A DNA stretch of 64,000 nt from Acidithiobacillus acidisediminis (GTDB lineage Bacteria; Pseudomonadota; Gammaproteobacteria; Acidithiobacillales; Acidithiobacillaceae): NCBI RefSeq assembly GCF_023277115.1, contig NZ_JALQCS010000001.1, forward strand, positions 2,164,001-2,228,000, written 5' to 3'. The notes under the pieces are model-generated. The model saw nothing but the letters and a program-made list of their open reading frames with translations. It had not been told where the DNA came from and made no database searches. Positions 35,055 through 42,788 of the stretch are shown here, one piece after another; position 1 is the first letter of the stretch, and each line of letters starts with the position of its first letter. The position numbers and the translations under genes were made by a program.

Positions 35055-37016
35055 TTACAAATAAAAGACGCTGCCCAGAATGACGATCAACAGTATCCCG
35101 ATATAAGCGAGATAGGCGTTGAGTGAGCCGTTTTGCAAGGTCAGACCAATCCGGTCGCTGAGATTCTGCACCAGGCGTACTGCCGGGCGAAACAACCAGG
35201 GTCCAAAGACGGGGGCCTGACTGTAATTGAAGTGCACCTCATGAACGAAATAATGGCGGTCCGTATGGCTTTTTTCGGTATTGGTGCTGGGCCGGTACAC
35301 AAAGCTATAAAATTCCCGCAGTGCATTGGAAAAAGCCAGCGCAGTCACCGCATTGTCCGCCGGTATCCGGCGCAGACCGTGACCCCATACGGGTACCCGG
35401 CGGCGGCCGTGACAGCGCTGGCTCCAGCCCAGCAAACCCAGGGGAATCAGTGCCAGTAATACTCCCATGAGCAGCAACAAAGGGGGCGAAATAAAGGCGA
35501 AATGAGGAGTCAATGGCACCAGTATCGGGCCGCGCACCATGGCGGCCACAGCGGCGGGAACGGCGGGCCAGCCGTCCCGGACCAGTGCCGCTAATGTCCA
35601 TGGCAGCGCCACGGCATAGGCCAGCACCAAAAGACCCAGACCCAGAAGCGGCCAGCGGCCCGTGACTTCGGTCGGGTTTTCCTCCCGTCCCAGCAGGCCG
35701 ATGCCGAAGACTTTGACCATGGTCGCCAGGGCAATGGCAGCGGTCAGGGCCAGGCCAGCACCGCTCAGCGCCAGCGCTACCCGGGCGGCAGAAGAAGTCA
35801 GATGGAAATCCTGAAACACGGTTTGAAAGAGGTACCATTCGCTGGCAAAACCCGCCATGGGCGGCATGGCGGCGAGACTCATGGCCCCGAACAGGGCGCC
35901 GATGCCTAAAGTCCAAGGGGCGAGGGCCAGTACCCGGCTCTGCGCGATCTGATAGTTGCCGCGCACCGCCGCCACCCGATCGGCGCTGAGCATCATGGCA
36001 CCCTTGGCCAGACTATGGCCGCCGAGATGAATCAGGCCTACCGTCCAGGCCAGAGTCGTCAGCATGGACAGGCCGTCGGCCCGGAACAGGGAGGCGGCAC
36101 CCAGCGCGACCACCGCCAGCCCCGCATTTTCCGCCGTAGAAAATGCCAGCAGGCGTCGCCAGTCTTCCTGTTGAAAGGCGTAGAGAATAGCGAGGATGGC
36201 GGATACCGTCCCCAGGGCCACCAGCAGAATGCCCACACCGGTGGCGGCGCTGACCGGCAACCAGTCGAGCATGGCCCGTCCCAGGGCGAAATACGCGACG
36301 TTCAGCACAATGCCGGAAAGCAGTGCCCCGGAAGCGCCGCTACCGCTGCCATAGGCTCCCGGATACCATTCGTAAAAGGGCAGAATACCGAGCTTGGCGC
36401 CGAAGCCGATGATAAACAGCACCGCCACTCCGAAGGCCGCCGTGCCATAAGTGGACCAGCTCGCTGCCCAGACGGCAAACTGCGTATCGCTCGCGCCGAG
36501 CAGCACTAGGCAGAGCAACAACGCCACCGCGCCGATTTCCAACAGGGCCAGCATATAGAGACTGGCCTGCCCGCCGCGTTGAGTTTCCTGCAGGCCATCG
36601 GCGAGGAGCATGACCGCGCCGCCGAAACTCAAAAACTCCCAGGCCATCAGAAAAGAGACACCCTCCTGCAAACCGGCAACGCCGAGACTGCCCAGCAGGG
36701 CAACGGCCGCGCCGGCCATCCAGATGGTGGGGTTTTTGGCGCGACTGGGGGAGAGAAAGGCCGCCAGCGCCGCCAGTCCACCCCAGAACAGCAGCCAGGC
36801 CGCAGCGGGCTGGAGCTGCCAGGTCACGGCAATATCGCCCAGCGACCACAGCGCCCCGGTCGCCGAACCGTCCGGCAGGCAGGAGGCGTTGCCAATCAGC
36901 ATCGCCAGTGTACCCACAATCAGGGTGATCCGCGCCAGCCAGCCCTGCCGCAGCACACCGAGGGCAATGGTCAGAACCAGGAGCAGAGCAGCGATGCAAA
37001 AACTATCCAGCACCAT
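35055..37016 (-). CDS. HyfB-like antiporter subunit, Ehr complex 2
   Basis: 653 residues starting MVLDSFCIAALLL, overlapping the small-subunit gene by 14 bases. Conserved glutamate in FLMAWEFLSFGGAVML, lysine in IIGFGAKLGILPFYEWYPGA, and PPMAGFASEWYLFQ. A long C-terminal extension ends in a last helix, as in complex 1. The residue after the channel region reads YPGAYGSGSGA, where most relatives have LPxAH. Confidence 0.85.
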   Translation of the reverse strand: MVLDSFCIAALLLVLTIALGVLRQGWLARITLIVGTLAMLIGNASCLPDGSATGALWSLGDIAVTWQLQPAAAWLLFWGGLAALAAFLSPSRAKNPTIWMAGAAVALLGSLGVAGLQEGVSFLMAWEFLSFGGAVMLLADGLQETQRGGQASLYMLALLEIGAVALLLCLVLLGASDTQFAVWAASWSTYGTAAFGVAVLFIIGFGAKLGILPFYEWYPGAYGSGSGASGALLSGIVLNVAYFALGRAMLDWLPVSAATGVGILLVALGTVSAILAILYAFQQEDWRRLLAFSTAENAGLAVVALGAASLFRADGLSMLTTLAWTVGLIHLGGHSLAKGAMMLSADRVAAVRGNYQIAQSRVLALAPWTLGIGALFGAMSLAAMPPMAGFASEWYLFQTVFQDFHLTSSAARVALALSGAGLALTAAIALATMVKVFGIGLLGREENPTEVTGRWPLLGLGLLVLAYAVALPWTLAALVRDGWPAVPAAVAAMVRGPILVPLTPHFAFISPPLLLLMGVLLALIPLGLLGWSQRCHGRRRVPVWGHGLRRIPADNAVTALAFSNALREFYSFVYRPSTNTEKSHTDRHYFVHEVHFNYSQAPVFGPWLFRPAVRLVQNLSDRIGLTLQNGSLNAYLAYIGILLIVILGSVFYL

Positions 37017-37797
37017 AATGGCCTCCCTGAACCCGTTGCGGCATCCGTTCCAGCAGCAGGAGCAGTGCATGAATAAGTGCCGCTGGATTGGGCGGGCAGC
37101 CCGGCAGCCAGACATCCACCGGCAAAAGTTCATTCAGTCCAGAGCCACCCGCGTAGCCACCGTCCATGGGCGCACCAGAGACCGCGCAGGTGCCCGTCGC
37201 GAGCACCATGCGCGGTTCCGGCATCGCCTCCCAGGTGGCCAGCAGCGGTTCGCGCATGGGCGCCGTTACCGGACCCGTCACCATGAGTAAATCCGCAAAG
37301 CGCGGCGATGGGGTAAAAAATATGCCCAACCGATGGAGGTTGTAGAACGGATTGTCGAGGGCGCTGATCTCGGACTCGCAGCCATTGCAGGAGCCCGCAT
37401 CCACATGACGAATGTGCAGGCTGCGGCGCAGGCTCCGTGCCACCCGCGTGCCCAGTTGCTGTCCTTCGGGGCCATCCAGTGCCGCAGTCCAGATCAGGTC
37501 TTCGCGCCGCCGCACGCCGAAGGCCCAGTCATAAGAGCTGGTCATCGCCCCTTCCGGACAATCCTCCACGCAGCGCTGACAGACGATGCAGCGCCCGTAA
37601 TCGACCACCACTGTGCCGTTGGCGACGGTGATAGCGCCCGTGGGGCAGGCGGCGGCGCAAGTATTGCAGTCGCTGCGACAGGCAGCCGGGTCCCAGCGCG
37701 GCATACCCAGCACGCCCTCCTGCCCGTCGGGACCGCGCTGCGGCCAGCGGGTCGCGGCTTTACCCGCTTTTAATCCTGTCCAGGTCCATACCGGCAT
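37003..37797 (-). CDS. Ferredoxin-NuoB fusion small subunit, Ehr complex 2
   Basis: 264 residues. N-terminal 2[4Fe-4S] domain: C40, C44, C47, C51 and C70, C73, C76, C80. C-terminal NuoB domain keeps C137, C140, C204 and C234 (SCNGC, GTCA, PGCPPNP). In HycB/HyfH-type complexes these are separate proteins. All cluster ligands are present, so the chain can carry electrons even though the partner large subunit lacks the NiFe site. Confidence 0.87.
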   Translation of the reverse strand: MPVWTWTGLKAGKAATRWPQRGPDGQEGVLGMPRWDPAACRSDCNTCAAACPTGAITVANGTVVVDYGRCIVCQRCVEDCPEGAMTSSYDWAFGVRRREDLIWTAALDGPEGQQLGTRVARSLRRSLHIRHVDAGSCNGCESEISALDNPFYNLHRLGIFFTPSPRFADLLMVTGPVTAPMREPLLATWEAMPEPRMVLATGTCAVSGAPMDGGYAGGSGLNELLPVDVWLPGCPPNPAALIHALLLLLERMPQRVQGGHYGAG

Positions 37798-37806
37798 TTT
37801 GTCCTC

Positions 37807-39300
37807 CTAACGGTCGCAACCGGCGATGGTGAGGCCAAAACTGGCCTCATTGATGGCGTAGTCCATCATGTTGGTGCCATGCACCGTGAGCGGGAACACC
37901 CGCCAGTTGGAAAATGAGGGTGATTTGATCTTCACTCGTTCGAGACGGCCATCGCGGATCCGCACGCTGTAATACAGCGAGCCGCGCGGCGTTTCCGTCC
38001 AGCCCAGGCCTTCCTGCTGTCCCTGTGGCACGGTGTATTCAGCGCGCACCGGACCCACCTTGAGGCGTCCGGAGGCCTGCATCAGCAGGGCGATAGCCTC
38101 GCGCAGGGATTCCGCGCGAACCTCGCTGCGGGCCATGGCGTCGCCCTTTTCGCGCACCGGCACATTAAAGCGCAGGTGGCTGTAGGCGGCGTAGGGATGG
38201 TCGCGGCGCAGGTCCCGGTCCAGTCCGGAGGCACGGGCCACCGGCCCGGTAGCCCCCTGATCAAAGGCGGCTTCCTTCGATAAAATTCCGGTGCCCATCA
38301 GGCGGTCGAGATGGCTGGCGGTTTGGTGCAGGCGGGTCAGATAGGCTTCACCCTCGTTGACAATGTGCTCCAGCGCACTCGCCAGGTGTTCTGCCCGGAG
38401 GTCCCGGCGCAACCCGCCTATGGTCAGCAGGCTGCGCAGGAATCGCGACCCGGTCAATTGCGCGGCCACCTGCTTCACCCGCTCCTCCAGCAGAAAGCCC
38501 GTCGCCGAGCCCACTTTCAGCGTCGTCGTCTTCGCCAGCAGGCCGAAATAGTGGAAGTGATTGTAGAGGCGCTCCAACTCCGCAAGAATCACCCGCAGCA
38601 GTTGTGCTCGCGCGGGTACTTCGATACCCCAGGCGGACTCCACGGCCTGACAATAGGCCAGGGCATGGCAGACACTACCGACGCCCGACACCCGCTCCGC
38701 CAGGAAAACGGCGGCGTCTGCCGGTTGACCGGCAAAGCGTGCTTCCATCCCGCGATGTTTGAAGAACAGCCGGGGATGGTAGTGGAGGATGGCCTCGCCG
38801 ATGTAAGAGAAGTGAAATTCCCCCGTCTCCACCACATCGGCCCGTATTGGCCCCCAGTAGAGATCTTGCACCTGGTCTCCCCGCACTTCCGGCATGGTGG
38901 GTGGTGCATACGCACCGCTGAGGTGGCCTTCCGGCCCCTCCCGCCCCAGCGGCGGGCGCGGCAGCGAAAATCCCTCGTGAATCACCAGGGGATAGGGCTC
39001 AGGATGCCCCGTAAAGGTCAGACCACCGAGATCCTGCATCTCCCGCTCATACCAGCCGAGCAGGGGGGCGACGGCGGCCAGGGACGGCCAGGTTTCCTCC
39101 GCACGCAACTCCAACAGCAGAAAAGGTGCCCGGTTGCCTTGGCTGATCAGATAGCGCACAAGACAGACACCATCCTCCCAGTCATGCCAGGCCATCTGAA
39201 AGCGCATCCCGGCGGCTATGCAGTCGGTGGCGACCGCCGTGAGCTCCGCTGCCGATATCTGGCGCCGTTCGCAATCGTTATAGGTCATGGCCGCACTCAT
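37807..39300 (-). CDS. HyfG/HycE-like large subunit without NiFe ligands, Ehr complex 2
   Basis: 497 residues starting MSAAMTYNDCERRQ. NuoC-like part ends near residue 110 (YEREMQDLGGLTFTGHPEPY). The first NiFe motif is replaced by ERVSGVGSVCH (S205 and G208 for cysteines; H212 kept). The C-terminus NEASFGLTIAGCDR has no DPCxxC. Not a hydrogenase. It differs enough from the complex 1 protein that the duplication is old. Confidence 0.87.
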   Translation of the reverse strand: MSAAMTYNDCERRQISAAELTAVATDCIAAGMRFQMAWHDWEDGVCLVRYLISQGNRAPFLLLELRAEETWPSLAAVAPLLGWYEREMQDLGGLTFTGHPEPYPLVIHEGFSLPRPPLGREGPEGHLSGAYAPPTMPEVRGDQVQDLYWGPIRADVVETGEFHFSYIGEAILHYHPRLFFKHRGMEARFAGQPADAAVFLAERVSGVGSVCHALAYCQAVESAWGIEVPARAQLLRVILAELERLYNHFHYFGLLAKTTTLKVGSATGFLLEERVKQVAAQLTGSRFLRSLLTIGGLRRDLRAEHLASALEHIVNEGEAYLTRLHQTASHLDRLMGTGILSKEAAFDQGATGPVARASGLDRDLRRDHPYAAYSHLRFNVPVREKGDAMARSEVRAESLREAIALLMQASGRLKVGPVRAEYTVPQGQQEGLGWTETPRGSLYYSVRIRDGRLERVKIKSPSFSNWRVFPLTVHGTNMMDYAINEASFGLTIAGCDR

Positions 39301-40760
39301 GGTTGCACCCGAAAAGCCTGCTGAAAGAAATGCCACAGCCCTTCCGGCCACCACAGCCCAAGTACCAGAATCGGTACAAAGGCCAGCCACATGGGCAGGG
39401 TATTCCAGACGGACAGCCTGAGGGTTGGGGCCGCGCCGGGCTCCGGTTCCGGCCCCCAGATCATGCGCCGGAAGTGGTTCATGAAGGCAATAAAAATAAG
39501 GATCAGCAGAGTCGCCATCAGCCACACGGCCCACGGATTGGCACTCAGGATGCCGCCGCGCAGAATGGTGATTTCCGAGAGGAAAAGCCCGAAAGGCGGC
39601 GCTCCGGTAATCGCTACCGCCCCCAGCAGCCAGAGCGCGCCACTGACCGGGTAATAACGCAATACCCGTCGCATCTGGCTCATGGACTTGGTGCCATAGG
39701 CGCGCATCATGTTGCCAGCGCCGAAAAACATCATGGATTTGGTCAGGGAATGGTTGATCATGTGATACATGGCCCCGGCGAAGGCCAGGGGACCGCCGAA
39801 ACCGAAGCCGATGGCCAGCACTCCCATGTGTTCCAGGGAGGAATAGGCGAGCATGCGCTTGGCCCCATCCTGCCGGACGATGAACATTCCGGCGATGAAG
39901 AGTGAAATGACGCCCAGCACCAGCAGTGCCGTATGCCCCATCACGCTATAACCACCGCTATCGACGATGGACAGAAACCGGTAGATGCCGAGCAGGGCGA
40001 TATTCAGCAACGCCCCGGAAAGCATGGCGGAAACCGGCGCCGGGCCTTCGCTGTGGGCATCGGGCAGCCAGGTGTGCATGGGTGCCAGACCCACCTTGGT
40101 GCCGAAGCCCACCAGGGTGAGCAGAAAGGCGAGAAAGAGCAGCGTCTCCGGCACCTGCGGCGCCACTTCCCGTAGATTAGCCCAGGTCAGGGCATAGGTC
40201 GGTCCTAAGGTAAAGGTGCCACCCCAGTAGAAGAGAATGATGCCGAGCAGCGCCAACGCCAGACCCGCGGAAACGATGATCAGATACTTCCACGCCGCCT
40301 CGATACACTCCGCCTCGCGCTCAAAGCCCACCAGAAAGGCGCTGACGATGGTGGTGAAGTCGATGGCAATCCAGAAGATCCCGGGGTTGTTCATCAGCGG
40401 CGCGATCAGCATGGTCAGGGCAAAACTCGCTTGCAAGGCATAATACTTATGGAGCCGGGGTTTTTCTTCCGGCAGCAGGCGCATGTAGCCAATGGCATAA
40501 ATGGATGCCAGCAGATAGACCAGACCCACGCAAAACAGTACCCAGGCCCCCAGCGGGGTGAGCAGGATCAACTGGGCACCGGTCACCAGCGTCTTGTCGG
40601 GCACCGCCACCAGCATCGCCAGGGTGAGTCCGAAAACTACGACGGAGTTGCCGAAGTTGATGTACTCCGCCCAGTGTGGACGGCGGATCGCCAGCATCAG
40701 CAGGATGGCCACTGCGGGTATGATCCACAGTGCTGCGATGAGTGCGTCGAAATTCACCAT
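39297..40760 (-). CDS. HyfF-like antiporter subunit, Ehr complex 2
   Basis: 487 residues starting MVNFDALIAALWIIP, about 14 helices. Lysine in GFGTKVGLAPMHTWLPDAHS; SSLEHMGVLAIGF and GAPPFGLFLSEITIL are intact. Where complex 1 has the conserved glutamate (IAIELTT), this has aspartate (IAIDFTT). An ion-pumping subunit with a shifted acidic residue. Confidence 0.86.
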   Translation of the reverse strand: MVNFDALIAALWIIPAVAILLMLAIRRPHWAEYINFGNSVVVFGLTLAMLVAVPDKTLVTGAQLILLTPLGAWVLFCVGLVYLLASIYAIGYMRLLPEEKPRLHKYYALQASFALTMLIAPLMNNPGIFWIAIDFTTIVSAFLVGFEREAECIEAAWKYLIIVSAGLALALLGIILFYWGGTFTLGPTYALTWANLREVAPQVPETLLFLAFLLTLVGFGTKVGLAPMHTWLPDAHSEGPAPVSAMLSGALLNIALLGIYRFLSIVDSGGYSVMGHTALLVLGVISLFIAGMFIVRQDGAKRMLAYSSLEHMGVLAIGFGFGGPLAFAGAMYHMINHSLTKSMMFFGAGNMMRAYGTKSMSQMRRVLRYYPVSGALWLLGAVAITGAPPFGLFLSEITILRGGILSANPWAVWLMATLLILIFIAFMNHFRRMIWGPEPEPGAAPTLRLSVWNTLPMWLAFVPILVLGLWWPEGLWHFFQQAFRVQP

Positions 40761-40761
40761 C

Positions 40762-41442
40762 TCAGCCCACCAGCTTTTGCAGGCCGCGGCTGCTGGTGGT
40801 TCCGGCGTGTACTTTGAGGAGGCGCACCAGCATGCCGAAGGCCATGACAATGATCAGCAGATCGAAAATGATCACCAGCTCCAGGAGGTCCGGCATGCCA
40901 GGCACCAGAATCTGCGAGCCGAGAAAAATGCCGTTCTCAATCACCAGCAGCCCCAGAATATGGCTGATGGCCTCGGAGCGCAGGATCATCATCAAAAAGC
41001 CGATGAGTTTGAGGCTGAACATGCAGGTCAGGGCCAACACCGCGATATTGTCGGTCAGGTGTAGCGCCACTCCTAGTTGTCTTGCGACTTCATAGGAAAA
41101 AATCACCAGCGCCGCGCCGAGGACCATGCTGGAGGAAGGCTTGAGCAGCGGGGTGAACTCGCGTTGAATATCCAGCCGGTTGACCAGTCGCAGCACCAGA
41201 TAAGGGAGCATGGTCCCGCGAAAAATCGCCGTCAGAACAGCGATGATGTAGAGTTCTGGATAATGCCCGTAATAGCCGATGGAGGCGGAAATGGCCGCGA
41301 TGGTCCAGGATTCCGCCGCAAAAGCATAAACATGATTCTTCAGCCAATGGGATGCCAGCATCACGAAGGACAGCACCAGCGCCAGAATCGCCAGCAGACT
41401 GAACAGGGAAGCGGCCAGGGGACCCAGATGAAAGATCAGCAT
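40762..41442 (-). CDS. HyfE-like (NuoK-type) membrane subunit, Ehr complex 2
   Basis: 226 residues, same length as the complex 1 copy. HILGLLVIENGIFLGSQILV is the NuoK-like core. Starts MLIFHLGPLAASLFSLLAIL, ten bases after the HyfC-like gene. Confidence 0.82.
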   Translation of the reverse strand: MLIFHLGPLAASLFSLLAILALVLSFVMLASHWLKNHVYAFAAESWTIAAISASIGYYGHYPELYIIAVLTAIFRGTMLPYLVLRLVNRLDIQREFTPLLKPSSSMVLGAALVIFSYEVARQLGVALHLTDNIAVLALTCMFSLKLIGFLMMILRSEAISHILGLLVIENGIFLGSQILVPGMPDLLELVIIFDLLIIVMAFGMLVRLLKVHAGTTSSRGLQKLVG

Positions 41443-41451
41443 CGCACCCTC

Positions 41452-42393
41452 CTAAAGCTGATCAGCCACGATGGCCAGCACGGCAAAGAGAAAGGACAGC
41501 GCCAGCGGCTCCTGATAACGGTAGAAGCGTAGTCGCGACTGCAGCGTGTCCACGGCCACCATCACCAGCCCCACCGCGCCATATTTGGCCAGTATGATAA
41601 GCAAGGCGAGCAGCACCGAACCCAGGCTGCCCGTCGTGGACAATCCCCACGGAAAGAAAAAGACGTTGAGAAAAATGGTGTAGAGCAAAAACTGCTTCAT
41701 CCAGCTTGCCCACTTCAGCAGGGCCAGCAATGGCCCGGAATACTCCAGAATCCGCGCCTCGTCGATCATGTAAATCTCGTAAGGGATGGTGGAGTGGATG
41801 GGCAGGCGGTCCGTTTCCACCGTCAGCAGGATGAAAAAAGCGAAGATCAGAAAGATATGCGCCGGGCTCCAGTAGGCTACCGGATGCTGCGCCAGCAGGT
41901 GATTGGCGACGAAGGGCAGCATGGAGTGATCGAGAAAAGTGATACCCACAAAGACTAGGATCAGGGTTGGTTCGGCGAGGATGGCGAGCATCACCGCGCG
42001 GCTGGAACCCAGTCCACCGAAGGGCTGACCCGTATCCAGCCCGGCCAGCAGGATGAAAAAGCCACCAAGGGTCAGGATGAGTCCGCCACCGAGGATATCC
42101 CCCATATCGGACAGGGGCAGGGGGAAATTGGTCAGCACCGGAATCAGCATCGGCACGATGAGCATGGCGGTAAAAGCCACCACCGGCGCCCAGAAAAACA
42201 CCCAGGACGCAGATTCCGGTATCAGCAGAGTTTTGTGGAAAAGTTTCCAGAGATCCCGATAGGGCTGGAAAATGGAAGGACCCTGTCCGCGCTGAACGCG
42301 CTCTTCCATGGTGACCATGAAGCCGTGCAAGAGCGGTGATAACAAAAACACCGTCAAGACTTGTCCACACTGCAAGACGATATCGCCGAGCAT
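41452..42393 (-). CDS. HyfC-like (NuoH-type) membrane subunit, Ehr complex 2
   Basis: 313 residues starting MLGDIVLQCGQVL. NuoH marks: RGQGPSIFQPYRDLWKLFHK and VETDRLPIHSTIPYEIYMID. First gene of the 19-gene operon; its leader (42394-42506) carries the fluoride riboswitch, and an AAGGGGAAGG purine run lies just upstream of the ATG. Confidence 0.86.
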   Translation of the reverse strand: MLGDIVLQCGQVLTVFLLSPLLHGFMVTMEERVQRGQGPSIFQPYRDLWKLFHKTLLIPESASWVFFWAPVVAFTAMLIVPMLIPVLTNFPLPLSDMGDILGGGLILTLGGFFILLAGLDTGQPFGGLGSSRAVMLAILAEPTLILVFVGITFLDHSMLPFVANHLLAQHPVAYWSPAHIFLIFAFFILLTVETDRLPIHSTIPYEIYMIDEARILEYSGPLLALLKWASWMKQFLLYTIFLNVFFFPWGLSTTGSLGSVLLALLIILAKYGAVGLVMVAVDTLQSRLRFYRYQEPLALSFLFAVLAIVADQL

Positions 42394-42424
42394 GCCTTCC
42401 CCTTTATATGGCTTCCAACTCCCC

Positions 42425-42442
42425 ACCGCCCGACCTTGCGGT
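42425..42442 (-). promoter_or_regulatory. Candidate expression platform of the fluoride riboswitch
   Basis: After the aptamer comes a GACC-GCAA-GGTC tetraloop hairpin (42442-42431) and then GGCGGT (42430-42425). GGCGGT is complementary to ACCGCC inside the aptamer (42478-42473). Fluoride binding would prevent that pairing. Whether the switch acts on termination or translation cannot be told; no U-tract is seen. Confidence 0.45.
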
Positions 42443-42448
42443 CAGGAT

Positions 42449-42499
42449 CAGTAGCAGTCATTAGCCTATAAAGGCGGTTATTGGGCGGACTCCATCGCC
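42449..42499 (-). promoter_or_regulatory. Fluoride riboswitch (crcB motif)
   Basis: Reading on the minus strand: GGCGATGGAGTCCGCC, then CAATAACCGCC, a short loop, AGGCTAATGACTGCTACTG. This matches the crcB-motif consensus: GGnGATGG at the 5' side, TAACCGC in the middle, and GCTGATGnnnCCTAC at the 3' side. The pseudoknot can form between AGTC of the first loop and GACT of the 3' segment. It starts a few bases after the predicted transcription start and about 100 bases before the first gene. Fluoride binding normally turns expression on. Confidence 0.93.
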
Positions 42500-42512
42500 A
42501 CTCGAATTGCTT

Positions 42513-42541
42513 ATGGTAGTAAAGAGTGATGGCCGGGTCAA
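42513..42541 (-). promoter_or_regulatory. Sigma-70-type promoter of the fluoride operon
   Basis: Minus strand TTGACC (42541-42536), 17-base spacer, TACCAT (42518-42513). The predicted start near 42506 is just before the riboswitch. The region up to the enolase ATG (42542-42788) is AT-rich and holds no second copy of the riboswitch that I can see. Confidence 0.75.
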
Positions 42542-42788
42542 GCAGTAAAAAAGTAATTTAAAATAACGTGTTACAATTAACATATAGTGCTTCATTCAGT
42601 TGTGCCGTTACTCGCACGTTCGAGTGCTTTTCGGAACTGGGTTTCCATAGATTAGTGATGATGACATGCTGCGCGAGATTCACAGTGCAGTTGACCTACC
42701 TCAATTAACCCATGTTTGACACCCTACTAATTTTTCTCGTTTACTACCGATAGTTGCGCCACGCAAAATCGGCGAGACAGGAGCATTT

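Noticed and set aside
28138-39300. Functional formate hydrogenlyase or hydrogenase-4
   Set aside because: No NiFe cysteine motifs in either large subunit, no formate dehydrogenase gene and no hydrogenase maturation genes in the window.
42542-42788. Second fluoride riboswitch ahead of eno
   Set aside because: The sequence TAGTGATGATGACATGC has a GATG but no matching TAACCGC or 3' CTAC block in correct spacing.
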